Under the pieces are notes generated by a model. The model was not told the origin of the DNA, did not search any database, and saw nothing but the letters and a program-made list of their open reading frames with translations. Shown here piece after piece: positions 1 through 10,421 of a stretch of 51,101 nt of DNA. The position numbers were made by a program, and so were the translations under genes. The stretch lies in assembly GCA_024636755.1 (NCBI GenBank), contig JAGXGL010000040.1, forward strand, positions 1 through 51,101. Reading direction: 5' to 3'. Origin of the DNA: Guyparkeria sp. GTDB taxonomy: Bacteria > Pseudomonadota > Gammaproteobacteria > Halothiobacillales > Halothiobacillaceae. Within the stretch, counting starts at the first letter, position 1. Every line of letters starts with the position of its first letter.

Positions 1-2403
1 CATTGTGGTCTGCCCGTGCCCACCGGGGCGGACTACCGCACCCGCGTGCTCGGCGAGCCGCGTGACATGTGCTGCCCCGGTTGCCAGGCGGTCGCCCAGG
101 CGATCGTCGAGGCGGACATGGAGGAGTATTACCGCCACCGCACCGAGGCCTCGCCGCGCCCGGACGATGATCTCGAACGCGTGCTCGAGGAGTTGTCGAT
201 CTACGATCGCCCCGAGATGCAGAAATCATTCGTCGCCAACCGCGAGGGCGACCGACGCGAGGCCTCATTGATCCTCGAGGGGATCGTCTGCGCCGCCTGC
301 ATCTGGCTATCCGAGCGGCAAGTCCGGCAGTTGCCTGGGGTGGAGTCCTTCTCGGTGAACTTCACCACGCACCGCGCCCAGGTGGTCTGGGACAACACCC
401 AGGTACAGCTCTCCGAGATCCTGCGGGCGATCGCTGCCATCGGCTATCGCGCCTATCCCTACGATCCCGATCGTCAGGATCGCGTCTATCGGCGCGAACG
501 CCACGACATGATGCGTCGCCTGGCGGTCGCCGGGCTGGTCTACTTGCAGGTGATGATGATCTCGTTGTCGCTGTACTTCGGCGACTTCCTCGACCTCTCC
601 GCTGACCTGCGTTACTTCTTTTGGTGGGTCAGCCTGGTCCTGTCGACGCCGATCGTGCTCTATTCGGGCCAAGCCTTCTTCCGGCCCGCCTGGCGAGACT
701 TGAAGCAGCGACGCGTGAGCATGGATCTGCCCGTGTCGATCAGCATCCTGCTCGCCTACTCCGGCAGCGTGTACGCGGTGCTGACCGATAGCGGCGAGGT
801 CTACTTCGACTCGGTCACCATGTTCATCTTCCTGCTGCTCGCCGGGCGTTTTCTCGAGCAGGGCGCACGTCACAAGGCCGGCGAGCTGGCCGAGTCACTG
901 AACAAGCTGGTGCCGCAGGTGGCCAACCGCTTCGATGCCGACGGTTCGGTGGCGGTGGTGCCGGCCTTCGATCTGGTCCCCGGTGACCGCATCCTGATAC
1001 GTCCCGGCGGACCGGTGCCGGCCGATGGCGTGGTGATCGAAGGCGAGAGTGGCATCAACGCCTCGATGCTCACCGGCGAGAGCCTGCCGGAGTTCAAGCG
1101 TGCCGGGGACTACGTCTCCGCCGGTACCGTCAATACCGAAAGCCCGCTGGTGGTCGAGGTGGACAAGGTCGGTCAGGACACCATGGTCTCCTCGATCGTC
1201 CGCCTGATCGATCGGGCCCAGTCGCAAAAGCCACAAGTGGCCGAGACGGCCGACCGCTTCGCGCGTAAGTTCGTCATCGCCCTGCTGATCACCACCGCAG
1301 TGGTGACGGCGGCCTGGCTGGTCATCGATCCGTCCCGTGCGTTCTGGATCGCCGTGGCAATCCTGGCCATCACCTGCCCGTGCTCGCTGTCACTGGCCAC
1401 GCCTGCGGCGATTGCGGTGGCGGTGGGGCGGCTGACCCGTTCGGGGCTGCTGGTCACCCGCGGCCGGGCGCTGGAAGGATTGGCGCGGGTCACCCACGTG
1501 GTGTTCGACAAGACCGGCACACTGACAACCGGTGAGCTGACGGTGCGCAACGTGGAGTCATTGGCCGATGTCGAGTCCGGGCGCCTGGCGGGTATCGTCG
1601 CGGCCCTCGAGCAGTACGCCGATCACCCGGTCGGGCGGGCGTTGTCTACCTGGGGCAATGAGCACACGGCCGAAAAGCTACACGCGGTCACGCAGGTGGA
1701 GAGTGCCAGCGGCCGCGGCGTGACTGGCTGGCTCGACGGTGAACGCTTTGCCGTCGGCAACGCCCGCTTGATGGACGATTTGGCGGTGACCTTGCCCGAG
1801 GCACACGCCGCCGTCGACGAACTGGTGGTCTGGGTCGCGCGTGGCCCCGAGGTGATCGCCCGCGCGGTGCTGACCGACCGGTTGCGCGACGATGCCCACG
1901 AGGTGGTCGATCGCCTCAAGCAGCAGGGGGTGTCGGTCTGGCTGCTTTCCGGTGATCACCCGGACCGCGCGGCCATGATCGGGCAGCACCTGGGGGTGGA
2001 TCATGCCGAAGGCGGGTTGCTGCCGGAAGACAAGATGGCGCGCGTGGCCGCGCTGCAGGCCGACGGTGGGCGGGTGCTGATGGTCGGTGACGGGGTCAAC
2101 GACGCGCCGGTGCTCGCCTGTGCGGACGTTTCCATGGCGATGGGCGGTGGGACCGCGGTCGCCAAGCACAGCGCCGACATGGTGCTGCTCAATGACCGGG
2201 TGGTCGAAACGGCCTTTGCGGTGGGCTATGCCCGGCGGACCATGGGCGTGATCCACCAGAATCTGACCTGGTCGGTCTGGTATAACGCGATCGCGATCCC
2301 GATCGCCGCGCTGGGCTTCGTTCAGCCGTGGCTCGCGGCGATTGGTATGTCGGTCAGTTCGATCGCCGTGATCGGCAATGCCCTGCGCTTGCGGCGCGGG
2401 TAG
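1..2403 (+). CDS. ccoI: CcoI/FixI-type copper-translocating P1B ATPase (5' end missing)
   Basis: Heavy-metal P-type ATPase of the inner membrane. Known members supply copper for assembly of cbb3-type cytochrome oxidase. The frame is open from the first base and begins HCGLPVP, the CcoI-type cysteine/histidine N-terminal motif, so the true start lies upstream. Visible parts: a second Cys-rich motif CCPGC near 70-85, an HMA domain with CAAC (289-300), the TGES actuator motif, the membrane CPC metal site (about 1375), DKTGT phosphorylation site (about 1507), an HP motif (ADHPVGRA) and GDGVNDAP hinge. Membrane segments flank the actuator and CPC regions. The small partner CcoS that often follows is not seen; the next gene is convergent. 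The family assignment is sure; the cbb3 role is inferred from the N-terminal motif. Confidence 0.93.
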   Translation, partial: HCGLPVPTGADYRTRVLGEPRDMCCPGCQAVAQAIVEADMEEYYRHRTEASPRPDDDLERVLEELSIYDRPEMQKSFVANREGDRREASLILEGIVCAACIWLSERQVRQLPGVESFSVNFTTHRAQVVWDNTQVQLSEILRAIAAIGYRAYPYDPDRQDRVYRRERHDMMRRLAVAGLVYLQVMMISLSLYFGDFLDLSADLRYFFWWVSLVLSTPIVLYSGQAFFRPAWRDLKQRRVSMDLPVSISILLAYSGSVYAVLTDSGEVYFDSVTMFIFLLLAGRFLEQGARHKAGELAESLNKLVPQVANRFDADGSVAVVPAFDLVPGDRILIRPGGPVPADGVVIEGESGINASMLTGESLPEFKRAGDYVSAGTVNTESPLVVEVDKVGQDTMVSSIVRLIDRAQSQKPQVAETADRFARKFVIALLITTAVVTAAWLVIDPSRAFWIAVAILAITCPCSLSLATPAAIAVAVGRLTRSGLLVTRGRALEGLARVTHVVFDKTGTLTTGELTVRNVESLADVESGRLAGIVAALEQYADHPVGRALSTWGNEHTAEKLHAVTQVESASGRGVTGWLDGERFAVGNARLMDDLAVTLPEAHAAVDELVVWVARGPEVIARAVLTDRLRDDAHEVVDRLKQQGVSVWLLSGDHPDRAAMIGQHLGVDHAEGGLLPEDKMARVAALQADGGRVLMVGDGVNDAPVLACADVSMAMGGGTAVAKHSADMVLLNDRVVETAFAVGYARRTMGVIHQNLTWSVWYNAIAIPIAALGFVQPWLAAIGMSVSSIAVIGNALRLRRG

Positions 2404-2487
2404 GGGGCGCAAGGAAGGTATGCACGCATCTGGTGCTGCTCCGCGCGCTCGGCAAGCGTGGCGCCGGGTTCGTGCAGGCCTTCCTGG

Positions 2488-2976
2488 TTAGCCACCCATG
2501 TTGTGGATGTACTGGTTGAGCTGGGCCACGTCAGTACTGGTGCGGCGGTAGAGGTGATCCAGGCTCACGATCGCGTACTCGAGCAGCAGCACGGTGAACA
2601 CGGGATGTTCCAGACGCAGGCGGTTGTACTTGGCTCGCGACAGGCGCAGCAGCCGGACGGTGGAGCGCGCGCGCATGCGCACATTGCGTGGCTGGCGATC
2701 GAAGAAACTCATTTCGCCGAGCATCTCGCCGGCGTGGATCTGGCCGACCGGCACCTCGTTGGTGGTCGGGCCGACGATCAGTTCGGCCGTGCCGTCGAGC
2801 AGGAAGTAGAGCGACTCGCCCACTTCACCGATGTCGGCGATGATCCGCCCGCGCTCGATGATCTCGAAATCACAAAAGTCGAGAAACGCGCTGACCTCGG
2901 CGTGGGTCAGGATCTGCGTGTCGACGTGGCGGGCGAGAAAGTCGACCAGGGCGTCGCGGTCGTTGTCGGTCATCAT
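2488..2976 (-). CDS. cyclic nucleotide-binding domain protein
   Basis: A 162-residue protein consisting of one cNMP-binding (CRP-N type) beta-roll. The stretch RGRIIADIGEVGESLYFLLDG is followed by GEMLGEMSFFDRQPRNVRMRA, the phosphate-binding cassette region (GE..F....R). No helix-turn-helix follows, so this is not a complete CRP/FNR regulator; the C-terminal 40 residues look helical. It is convergent with ccoI and divergent from the long gap before glyA. Ligand and partner cannot be told from sequence. Similar single-domain proteins are usually annotated as cyclic nucleotide-binding or Crp-like without further function. Confidence 0.85.
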   Translation of the reverse strand: MMTDNDRDALVDFLARHVDTQILTHAEVSAFLDFCDFEIIERGRIIADIGEVGESLYFLLDGTAELIVGPTTNEVPVGQIHAGEMLGEMSFFDRQPRNVRMRARSTVRLLRLSRAKYNRLRLEHPVFTVLLLEYAIVSLDHLYRRTSTDVAQLNQYIHNMGG

Positions 2977-3011
2977 CGCGTTAGTGCTCCCATGCCGTTT
3001 GCGGGAAAGGT

Positions 3012-3281
3012 AGGGACCTATGCACGAATCGTAATGCCACTCTGGCTTGGTGAGTCACTCTCCCTCAAGGCGCGGTGTCGCCGGCGTGCCGGTGGCCACG
3101 CCAAGACAGTGCAACACCGAGGGCGAGTGACTCGGCAAGCCCCGGAGGGCGCGCCTTGAGCCGGGCATCTGCGGCGTTTCCGTCCTTGACAAGGGAATCA
3201 CCCTTGCGCGGCGGACGGTTGCCTTGCATCTGCCCAGCTCAAGACGCGCAGAGCGGTATTACGATTCGTGCAGAGGTCCCT
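3012..3281. repeat. nested inverted-repeat element, MITE-like or structured
   Basis: Three nested inverted-repeat pairs fill this intergenic stretch. Outer arms 3012-3044 and 3249-3281 match at 30 of 33 positions and end in agggacc/ggtccct. Arm pair two, 3044-3066 with 3119-3141, matches at about 20 of 23. Arm pair three, 3148-3166 with 3232-3250, matches at about 16 of 19, and inside it 3190-3206 is a perfect small hairpin (caaggg/cccttg). The pairs abut, so one strand could fold into a three-way junction. No coding frame is convincing inside and no clear target duplication flanks it. A miniature transposable element is the simplest reading; a structured RNA is possible. Confidence 0.7.
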
Positions 3282-3418
3282 GGGGGCCCCATTGTCGCGA
3301 GCCGGCGCGGTTTTGTCGATCTTCTACGATCTTCTATCAGTAGCGGGTCGCCATGACGTGGATTCATGCCGATGTTGCATACCGCTCCCATGCGCCGGGG
3401 CAGGCGACCGGTCGCAAC

Positions 3419-3428
3419 ATGCTAGAAT
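3419..3428 (+). promoter_or_regulatory. candidate extended -10 promoter for glyA
   Basis: The sequence atgctagaat contains an extended -10 (TGC-TAGAAT, hexamer 3423-3428) about 115 bp before the glyA start. No good -35 is visible 17 bp upstream (caggcg), which fits an extended -10 promoter but keeps this tentative. A tandem 10-bp repeat, cgatcttcta twice, lies upstream near 3317-3336. Confidence 0.3.
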
Positions 3429-3542
3429 TCGCGGCATTGTTCGGTCGCCCGCGGAAGCTCTCGGGGCGGCCGCTTGTGTTTCGCGGTCTCGCCCAATCGA
3501 GCTCGCCCCGAATTTGCTTTCACCTTTGTCAGGAGCCGACTC

Positions 3543-4805
<1,263 letters not shown>

Positions 4806-4830
4806 TCCTGGGCCTGGTCGGGGGTACGGT

Positions 4831-5331
4831 ATGCGCTGCGCGATCTGTGGCAACGACGGCACCCGCGTGATCGACTCCCGGGCGATCGACGCGGGCGAGG
4901 GCATTCGGCGTCGTCGCGAGTGTGCTGCCTGCGGGCAACGCTTCACCACCTACGAGCGGGCCGATCGGCAGATGCCGCGGGTGGTGAAGTCCAATGGTGC
5001 GCGGCAGAACTTCGATGATCGCAAGTTGCGTGACGGCCTGATGCGCGCGCTGGAAAAGCGTCCCGTGCCGACCCGGCGGGTCGAAGAGGCGATCGAGCAG
5101 ATCGAGCGCCAGCTGCGCAGCCGTGGCGAACGCGAGATTCCGGCCCGGGAGATCGGCGACATGGTCATGGCGCAACTGCGGCGGCTCGACCACGTCGCCT
5201 ACATCCGCTTTGCCTCGGTGTACTTGAGCTTCGACAGTGTCGAGGCCTTCCGTGACGCGATCGAATCGCTGGCCAACGACGTCATCAGCGACCCCGATCA
5301 CCAACTGCCCCTGATCGGCGATGCCAACTAA
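4831..5331 (+). CDS. nrdR: transcriptional repressor NrdR
   Basis: Zinc-ribbon/ATP-cone repressor that senses ATP/dATP and controls ribonucleotide reductase genes. Length 166 aa is usual, with a short C-terminal tail. The zinc ribbon is complete: C3 and C6 (MRCAICG) and C31 and C34 (CAACG). The ATP-cone follows from about residue 49 (VVKSNGARQNFDDRKL). Its last 11 bases overlap the start of ribD, so the two are probably translationally coupled; nrdR-ribD adjacency is widespread in this class. Confidence 0.97.
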   Translation: MRCAICGNDGTRVIDSRAIDAGEGIRRRRECAACGQRFTTYERADRQMPRVVKSNGARQNFDDRKLRDGLMRALEKRPVPTRRVEEAIEQIERQLRSRGEREIPAREIGDMVMAQLRRLDHVAYIRFASVYLSFDSVEAFRDAIESLANDVISDPDHQLPLIGDAN

Positions 5332-6484
5332 AGCCGCCGACCGGCCCGCGTCCCACGAGGATCGACCCGGCTCCCACGAGGATCGGCGATGGATGGCGCA
5401 GGCGCTGGCGCTGGCCGAGCGTGGCCTGACCACCACCTCACCTAATCCGCGCGTCGGCTGCGTGCTGGTCCGCGATGGGGCGATCGTCGGCGAGGGATTC
5501 CACGCCCGCGCCGGCGGCCCGCACGCCGAGGTGCATGCCTTGCGCCAGGCCGGTGACCGGGCAGATGGCGCGACGGCCTACGTAACGCTCGAGCCCTGCA
5601 GCCACGTCGGCCGCACGCCGGCCTGCGCGCCGCAACTGGTCGAGGCCGGCGTGGCCCGCGTGGTCACCGCCATGAGCGATCCCAATCCGCAGGTGGCCGG
5701 TCGCGGACACGCCATTCTGCGCGAGGCGGGTATCGAGGTGGTCGAGGCGATCGCCCCCGCGGCGGCGCGCGCGCTCAACCCCGGGTTCGTCTCGCGCATG
5801 GAGCGTGGACGGCCTTGGGTGACGGTCAAGGTGGCCCAGTCGCTCGACGGGCGTAGCGCGCTGGCCAGCGGCGAGAGCCAGTGGATCACCGGCGAGGCGG
5901 CGCGGCGGGATGTGCAGTTCCGGCGCGCCCGCCAGTGCGCGGTGCTGAGCGGCATCGACACGGTGCTGACCGACAGCGCCCGGCTGAACGTGCGCCTGTC
6001 GGCCGAGGAACTGGGTATCGAGGACGAGGTGCGCCAGCCGGTGCGCGTGGTGCTCGACTCGGGGCTGCGGCTGCCGCCCTTTGCCGCCATCTTCGATGCA
6101 TCGGGGCCGGTGTGGATCTACACCCGGGATACGACCGACGGTGTGCACCACGATGCGCTGGTCAAGCGTGAGGCGACCCTGATCGAGGCGCCGGCGGCCC
6201 CCCGGCTGGGCCTCGACCTGGAATTCATCCTGGCCGACCTGGCGCGACGGGACATCAACGAGGTGTTGGTCGAGGCGGGCGCCAAGCTGGCCGGGGCGTT
6301 TGTCGCCGCCGGTCTGTGCGACGAGCTGGTCGTCTACCAGGCGCCGGTGCTGCTTGGTCACCAGGCGCGCCCGGCGCTGGCGCTGCCCGAGCCGCTTGCA
6401 CTGGCCGACGCGATGCGCTGGACGCTGGTCGACGAGACGCGCCTGGCCGACGACTTGCGCCTGACCCTGCGGCCGGTCCGTTAA
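5321..6484 (+). CDS. ribD: bifunctional diaminohydroxyphosphoribosylaminopyrimidine deaminase / reductase
   Basis: Performs the second and third steps of riboflavin synthesis in the cytoplasm. The N-terminal deaminase domain shows the zinc motif HAE (GGPHAEVHAL) with PCSHVGRTPAC; the C-terminal reductase domain runs from about residue 165 (RPWVTVKVAQSLDGR) with EAGAKLAGAF near the end. The ATG at 5321 overlaps nrdR by 11 bp. The first 20 residues contain a tandem SHEDR repeat encoded by a 14-base direct repeat with 21-base period (5351-5364 and 5372-5385), an N-terminal extension before the conserved WMAQALALAERG. An internal start downstream is possible but there is no good ribosome site for one. 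Confidence 0.96.
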   Translation: MPTKAADRPASHEDRPGSHEDRRWMAQALALAERGLTTTSPNPRVGCVLVRDGAIVGEGFHARAGGPHAEVHALRQAGDRADGATAYVTLEPCSHVGRTPACAPQLVEAGVARVVTAMSDPNPQVAGRGHAILREAGIEVVEAIAPAAARALNPGFVSRMERGRPWVTVKVAQSLDGRSALASGESQWITGEAARRDVQFRRARQCAVLSGIDTVLTDSARLNVRLSAEELGIEDEVRQPVRVVLDSGLRLPPFAAIFDASGPVWIYTRDTTDGVHHDALVKREATLIEAPAAPRLGLDLEFILADLARRDINEVLVEAGAKLAGAFVAAGLCDELVVYQAPVLLGHQARPALALPEPLALADAMRWTLVDETRLADDLRLTLRPVR

Positions 6485-6518
6485 CGTTCGCGACCGACCA
6501 CTACCTGCGGAGAGATCC

Positions 6519-7160
6519 ATGTTCACTGGCATCATCCAGACCGTCGGCACCCTGGTCGAGCAGACCCCCACGGGGGGCGACGCGCGCCTGACCATCGAGG
6601 CCCCGGGGCTCGACCTGGCGAATACCGCCATCGGCGACAGCATTGCCGTCAACGGCGTGTGTCTCACGGTGACCGATCTCAGTGGCGATCGCTTTTCGGT
6701 CGACTGCTCGGCCGAGACCCTGCGCCTGACCACGGTCGGGCAACTGGCGTCCGGCTCTCGCGTCAATCTCGAGCCGGCGCTCACGCTGGCGACCCCGCTG
6801 GGCGGGCACCTGGTCAGCGGCCACGTCGACGGGCTGGCGATCATTGATGCCCGGCGCAGCGAGGCGCGGGCCACCGAGTTCTGGTTGCGCGTCCCGCCGG
6901 AGCTGGCGCGTTACGTCGCCAAGAAGGGTTCGGTCGCCATCGACGGGGTGAGCCTGACGGTCAACGAGGTCAGCGGGGTGCGCTGTCGCCTGACCATCAT
7001 CCCGCACACACTCGACGTGACCATCATGGGCGAGTACCGGCCGGGTCGGCAGGTCAATCTGGAGGTGGATCTGATGGCCCGTTACCTCGAGCGACTGCTG
7101 CAGGCGGGCGAGGGTGCGGCCGGTAGCGGCGGACAGAGCCCCTATCAGGCATTGACCTGA
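6519..7160 (+). CDS. ribE: riboflavin synthase, alpha subunit
   Basis: Catalyses the dismutation of two 6,7-dimethyl-8-ribityllumazine molecules to riboflavin. The 213-residue protein has the two lumazine-binding repeats: [12 protein letters not shown] at the start, the first-barrel motif [16 protein letters not shown] in the second, and [10 protein letters not shown]. The ATG has a ggagag site a few bases upstream. It lies 34 bp after ribD and 91 bp before ribBA in the same direction. Also called ribC in some species. Confidence 0.96.
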   Translation: MFTGIIQTVGTLVEQTPTGGDARLTIEAPGLDLANTAIGDSIAVNGVCLTVTDLSGDRFSVDCSAETLRLTTVGQLASGSRVNLEPALTLATPLGGHLVSGHVDGLAIIDARRSEARATEFWLRVPPELARYVAKKGSVAIDGVSLTVNEVSGVRCRLTIIPHTLDVTIMGEYRPGRQVNLEVDLMARYLERLLQAGEGAAGSGGQSPYQALT

Positions 7161-7251
7161 GCTGACCGGGGCGGCCTGGTGGCCAGATGGCCTACAGTCG
7201 CGCCCGCGATGATACAATCCCCGATTGCCTTCGACGGCGCTGAGAGACCCT

Positions 7252-8364
7252 ATGAGCTTTAGTTCCATTGACGAGATCCTCGACGACCTGCGTGCCGGGC
7301 GCATGGTCATCATTGTCGATGACGAGGATCGCGAGAACGAGGGCGATCTGGTGATGCTCGCCGAGCATGTGCGCCCCGAAGACATCAACTTCATGGCGCG
7401 CTACGGCCGCGGGTTGATCTGTCTGACGCTTTCGCAGCCGCGTTGCGAGCAACTGGAACTGCCGCTGATGGTCAGCCGCACCCGCGAGGCGTTCCAGACG
7501 GCATTCACCGTCTCGATCGAGGCCGCGCGCGGCGTGACCACCGGCATCTCGGCCGCGGACCGGGCCACCACCATTCGCACGGCGGTGGCCCCGGAGGCCA
7601 AGCCCCTCGATCTGGTCCAGCCGGGGCACGTCTTCCCGCTGATGGCGCGGCCGGGCGGCGTGCTGGCACGGGCCGGCCACACCGAGGCGGGCGTGGACCT
7701 CGCCCGCTTGGCCGGGGCGCGCGAGCCGGCGGCGGTGATCGTCGAGATCCTCAACGAGGACGGCTCGATGGCGCGCCGCCCGGATCTGGAGCGCTTCGCC
7801 GCCGAGCACGACATCAAGATCGGCTCGATCGAGGACCTGATCCGCTACCGCATGCGCCACGAGCGCTCGGTCGAGCACCAGTTCGCCACCGAGATCGACA
7901 CGCGTCACGGCCGTTTCACCCTGCACGCCTACAAGGACTTCACCAGCGGGCAGTTGCAGTTTGCCGCGGTGCGCGGTAAGCCGGATGCCGAGACGCCCAC
8001 GCCGGTACGGGTGCATGTGCATCACGCGGTCTGTGACCTGTTCGAACCGCAGGATCGCGATTGCGGCTGGCCGTTCTCCGACGTGCTGGCCCGATTGGGT
8101 GAGATGGAAACGGGCGTGGCCGTGGTGCTGCGCTCGACCCCCAACGAGGACGAGATCCTGCGCCAATTGCAGGGTTGGGGGCAGCCCTCGTCGCCGCCGG
8201 CCGGGGACGAGGTCGAAGAACTGCGAAACTACGGGGTGGGGGCCCAGATCCTCAAGGATCTGGGCGTCCGCCAGATGCGCGTGATGAGCGCGCCCAAACG
8301 CTTCCATGCCCTGGCCGGCTTCGGCCTGGAAGTGGTTGACTACATTCACGACGAGGCGGAATGA
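7252..8364 (+). CDS. ribBA: 3,4-dihydroxy-2-butanone-4-phosphate synthase with degenerate GTP cyclohydrolase II-like domain
   Basis: The N-terminal domain makes DHBP from ribulose 5-phosphate; its [16 protein letters not shown] and HTEAGVDL motifs are intact. The C-terminal domain resembles GTP cyclohydrolase II, but where RibA has its zinc cysteines and GD motif (an S-E-C...R-C-D-C-G pattern) this protein reads [16 protein letters not shown], so two of three zinc cysteines are lost. The domain is probably inactive, as in other proteobacterial RibB-X proteins, and a separate ribA should exist elsewhere. The ATG at 7252 (MSFSSIDE) is preferred over an upstream in-frame alternative near 7225. 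No FMN riboswitch is visible in the 91-bp leader. Confidence 0.93.
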   Translation: MSFSSIDEILDDLRAGRMVIIVDDEDRENEGDLVMLAEHVRPEDINFMARYGRGLICLTLSQPRCEQLELPLMVSRTREAFQTAFTVSIEAARGVTTGISAADRATTIRTAVAPEAKPLDLVQPGHVFPLMARPGGVLARAGHTEAGVDLARLAGAREPAAVIVEILNEDGSMARRPDLERFAAEHDIKIGSIEDLIRYRMRHERSVEHQFATEIDTRHGRFTLHAYKDFTSGQLQFAAVRGKPDAETPTPVRVHVHHAVCDLFEPQDRDCGWPFSDVLARLGEMETGVAVVLRSTPNEDEILRQLQGWGQPSSPPAGDEVEELRNYGVGAQILKDLGVRQMRVMSAPKRFHALAGFGLEVVDYIHDEAE

Positions 8365-8388
8365 CCGCCGCTCACGGGACAGACAGGC

Positions 8389-8871
8389 ATGAATGAAGTT
8401 CAGGTGATCGAGGGCGGGCTGACGGCCCGCGCGGGACGTTACGCCATCGTGGCGACGCGCTGGAACGCGCAGGTGGTCGACCGGCTGCGTGACGGGGCGA
8501 TCGACACCCTGCGTCGGCACGGTATCGATCCGGCCCAGATCACGGTGGTGATGGCGCCGGGCTCCTTCGAACTGCCGCTGGTCGCCCAGCGTGTCGCGGC
8601 GAGCGAGAAATTCGACGCCATCATCTGTCTCGGCGCGGTCATCCGTGGGGCGACGCCGCATTTTGACTACGTCGCGGGCGAGGCGGCCAAGGGCATCGCC
8701 GGCGTGGCCACCGACTTCGACATGCCGGTGATCTTCGGCGTGCTGACCACCGACACGGTCGACCAGGCAATGGAACGTGCCGGCAGCAAGGCCGGCAACA
8801 AGGGGGCGGAAGCCGCCGCCACCGCCATCGAGATGGTCAACCTTCTCGATCAGATCGACCAGATTGCCTAA
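8389..8871 (+). CDS. ribH: 6,7-dimethyl-8-ribityllumazine synthase
   Basis: Condenses DHBP with the ribitylamino-pyrimidine to form lumazine, the substrate of RibE; the enzyme usually builds icosahedral or decameric shells. The 160 residues show the family landmarks [33 protein letters not shown] with the catalytic histidine region, FGVLTTDT and AGNKGAEAA. It begins 24 bp after ribBA and ends 6 bp before nusB, in the classic ribH-nusB pairing. Confidence 0.97.
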   Translation: MNEVQVIEGGLTARAGRYAIVATRWNAQVVDRLRDGAIDTLRRHGIDPAQITVVMAPGSFELPLVAQRVAASEKFDAIICLGAVIRGATPHFDYVAGEAAKGIAGVATDFDMPVIFGVLTTDTVDQAMERAGSKAGNKGAEAAATAIEMVNLLDQIDQIA

Positions 8872-8877
8872 GCGCCC

Positions 8878-9408
8878 ATGATCAAGCAGTTTCCCCAAGA
8901 TGAGCCCACCGGCGAGATGCCGGAGGATCCGCGCGGTGCCGAGGAAAGCCCCTCCGGCCACGGCGTGAAGTCTCCGCCGGCGCGTAAACAGCGGCGCTGG
9001 GCCCGCGAACGGGCCGTGCAGGGGCTCTACCAGCAGTTGTTGAACCCGCTTGCGGTCGACCAGCTCGAGACGCAGTTCATGGAGGATGCCTTCATGCTGC
9101 GTATCGATCTCGAGCTGTTTCGCCGCATCCTGCGTGGTGTCGAACAGCATGCCGCCGAACTCGATGCGGCCATCGAGCCCCACCTGGATCGCCCGGTGCA
9201 CGAACTCGACCCGATCGAGCACGCCATTCTGCGCCTGGGTGCCTTCGAGCTGACGCACATGCTCGAGACCCCGCGCGCGATCGTGATCAACGAGGCGGTC
9301 GAGCTGGCCAAGCGTTTCGGCGCGACGGACGGGCATCGCTACGTCAATGGCGTGCTCGATCGGTTGGCCGATCACACCCGCCCCACCGAACCCCGCCGCC
9401 GGGACTGA
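8878..9408 (+). CDS. nusB: transcription antitermination factor NusB
   Basis: RNA-binding partner of NusE (S10) in rRNA antitermination. The conserved all-helical domain begins at about residue 40 (RRWARERAVQGLYQQL) and ends with AIVINEAVELAKRFG and YVNGVLDRL. At 176 residues it is longer than the typical 130-150, owing to an acidic, proline-rich N-terminal extension of about 38 residues. The extension is coded by the only ATG close to ribH (6-bp gap), so it is probably real, though an internal start cannot be excluded. Confidence 0.95.
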   Translation: MIKQFPQDEPTGEMPEDPRGAEESPSGHGVKSPPARKQRRWARERAVQGLYQQLLNPLAVDQLETQFMEDAFMLRIDLELFRRILRGVEQHAAELDAAIEPHLDRPVHELDPIEHAILRLGAFELTHMLETPRAIVINEAVELAKRFGATDGHRYVNGVLDRLADHTRPTEPRRRD

Positions 9409-9452
9409 CGGTCTCCGGATTTGCCGGGTCGTCCGGGAGGACACTGGTCGAC

Positions 9453-10421
9453 ATGCAGGAATTCGACCTGATCCATCGGTATTTCGACTGGGCCCCGGCG
9501 AACCCCGAGGTCGCGCTTGCCGGCGGCGACGATGCCGCGATCCTGGCCCCGCGACCGGGGCAGCAGGTGGTGGTCGCCACCGACATGCTGATCGCCGGCC
9601 GGCACTTCCCCGCATCGACCGCCCCCGATGCCATTGCCCACAAGGCGCTGGCGGTAAATCTCTCCGATCTGGCCGCGATGGGTGCCGCCCCACTGGGCTT
9701 CACCCTCTCGCTGGGCTTGCCCGAGACAAACGAATCCTGGCTGCAGCAATTTTCTAGCGGCCTGCGGGCGGCAGCGGATCGCTGGGGCTGCGATCTGGTC
9801 GGCGGGGACACCGTGCGCGCCCCGCAACTGACCCTGTCGATCACCGCCTTGGGCTCCGTGCCGGCCGGAACGGCCATTCGCCGAAGCGGGGCCCGAGCCG
9901 GTGACCGGCTGGCCGTCACCGGCACCATCGGCGATGCGGCACTGGGTTTGGTGCTGGCCCTTGAAACCGGACACGCACCGTCCGATCTCTCCCGCTCCGA
10001 TCGTGACTATCTCCTCGATCGACTCGACCGCCCGGAACCGCGGTTGTCCGTGGGCCAGGCCCTGTGTGGCGTGGCCACCGCGGGCCTGGATGTCTCCGAC
10101 GGTCTGCTACAGGATCTCGGGCACATGCTCAGCGTCAGCGGGCTTTCGGCCGAAATCGATCTCGATGCCGTCCCCCTGTCGCCGGCGGCGAGACGCTGGC
10201 TCGATGCCCGGCCCACAGACATCGGCCGTGTGTTGGGTGGGGGCGATGACTACGAACTGCTGCTCGCCCTGCCGCCCGAGTTGCCACTCGACCCGGCCTG
10301 GGATCTGACGGTGATCGGTCGGCTGGACGAATCCGGCCCGGTGGGCGAAATTCGGGAACGGGGTGGTCGGCCCTTGCCGGGACAACGCGGCTACAACCAT
10401 TTCGCGGGGGAGGGCGCATGA
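9453..10421 (+). CDS. thiL: thiamine-monophosphate kinase
   Basis: Phosphorylates thiamine monophosphate to the active diphosphate. Member of the AIR synthase/PurM superfamily. Visible marks: the N-terminal GGDDAAIL nucleotide/metal motif, TDMLIAGRHFP, NLSDLAAMGA, GGDTVRAP, the DVSDGLLQDL motif and GGDDYELL near the C-terminus. Length 322 aa is normal. A gggagg site lies at 9435-9440, 12 bases before the ATG. The stop overlaps the pgpA start by 4 bp (ATGA), implying coupled translation. Confidence 0.96.
   Translation: MQEFDLIHRYFDWAPANPEVALAGGDDAAILAPRPGQQVVVATDMLIAGRHFPASTAPDAIAHKALAVNLSDLAAMGAAPLGFTLSLGLPETNESWLQQFSSGLRAAADRWGCDLVGGDTVRAPQLTLSITALGSVPAGTAIRRSGARAGDRLAVTGTIGDAALGLVLALETGHAPSDLSRSDRDYLLDRLDRPEPRLSVGQALCGVATAGLDVSDGLLQDLGHMLSVSGLSAEIDLDAVPLSPAARRWLDARPTDIGRVLGGGDDYELLLALPPELPLDPAWDLTVIGRLDESGPVGEIRERGGRPLPGQRGYNHFAGEGA

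Noticed and set aside
3282-3542. glycine or tetrahydrofolate riboswitch before glyA
   Set aside because: No recognisable aptamer core; the leader contains only the weak promoter candidate and a 10-bp tandem repeat.
7161-7251. FMN riboswitch before ribBA
   Set aside because: The gap is only 91 bp and I could not find the conserved RFN segments there or before ribD, ribE or ribH.
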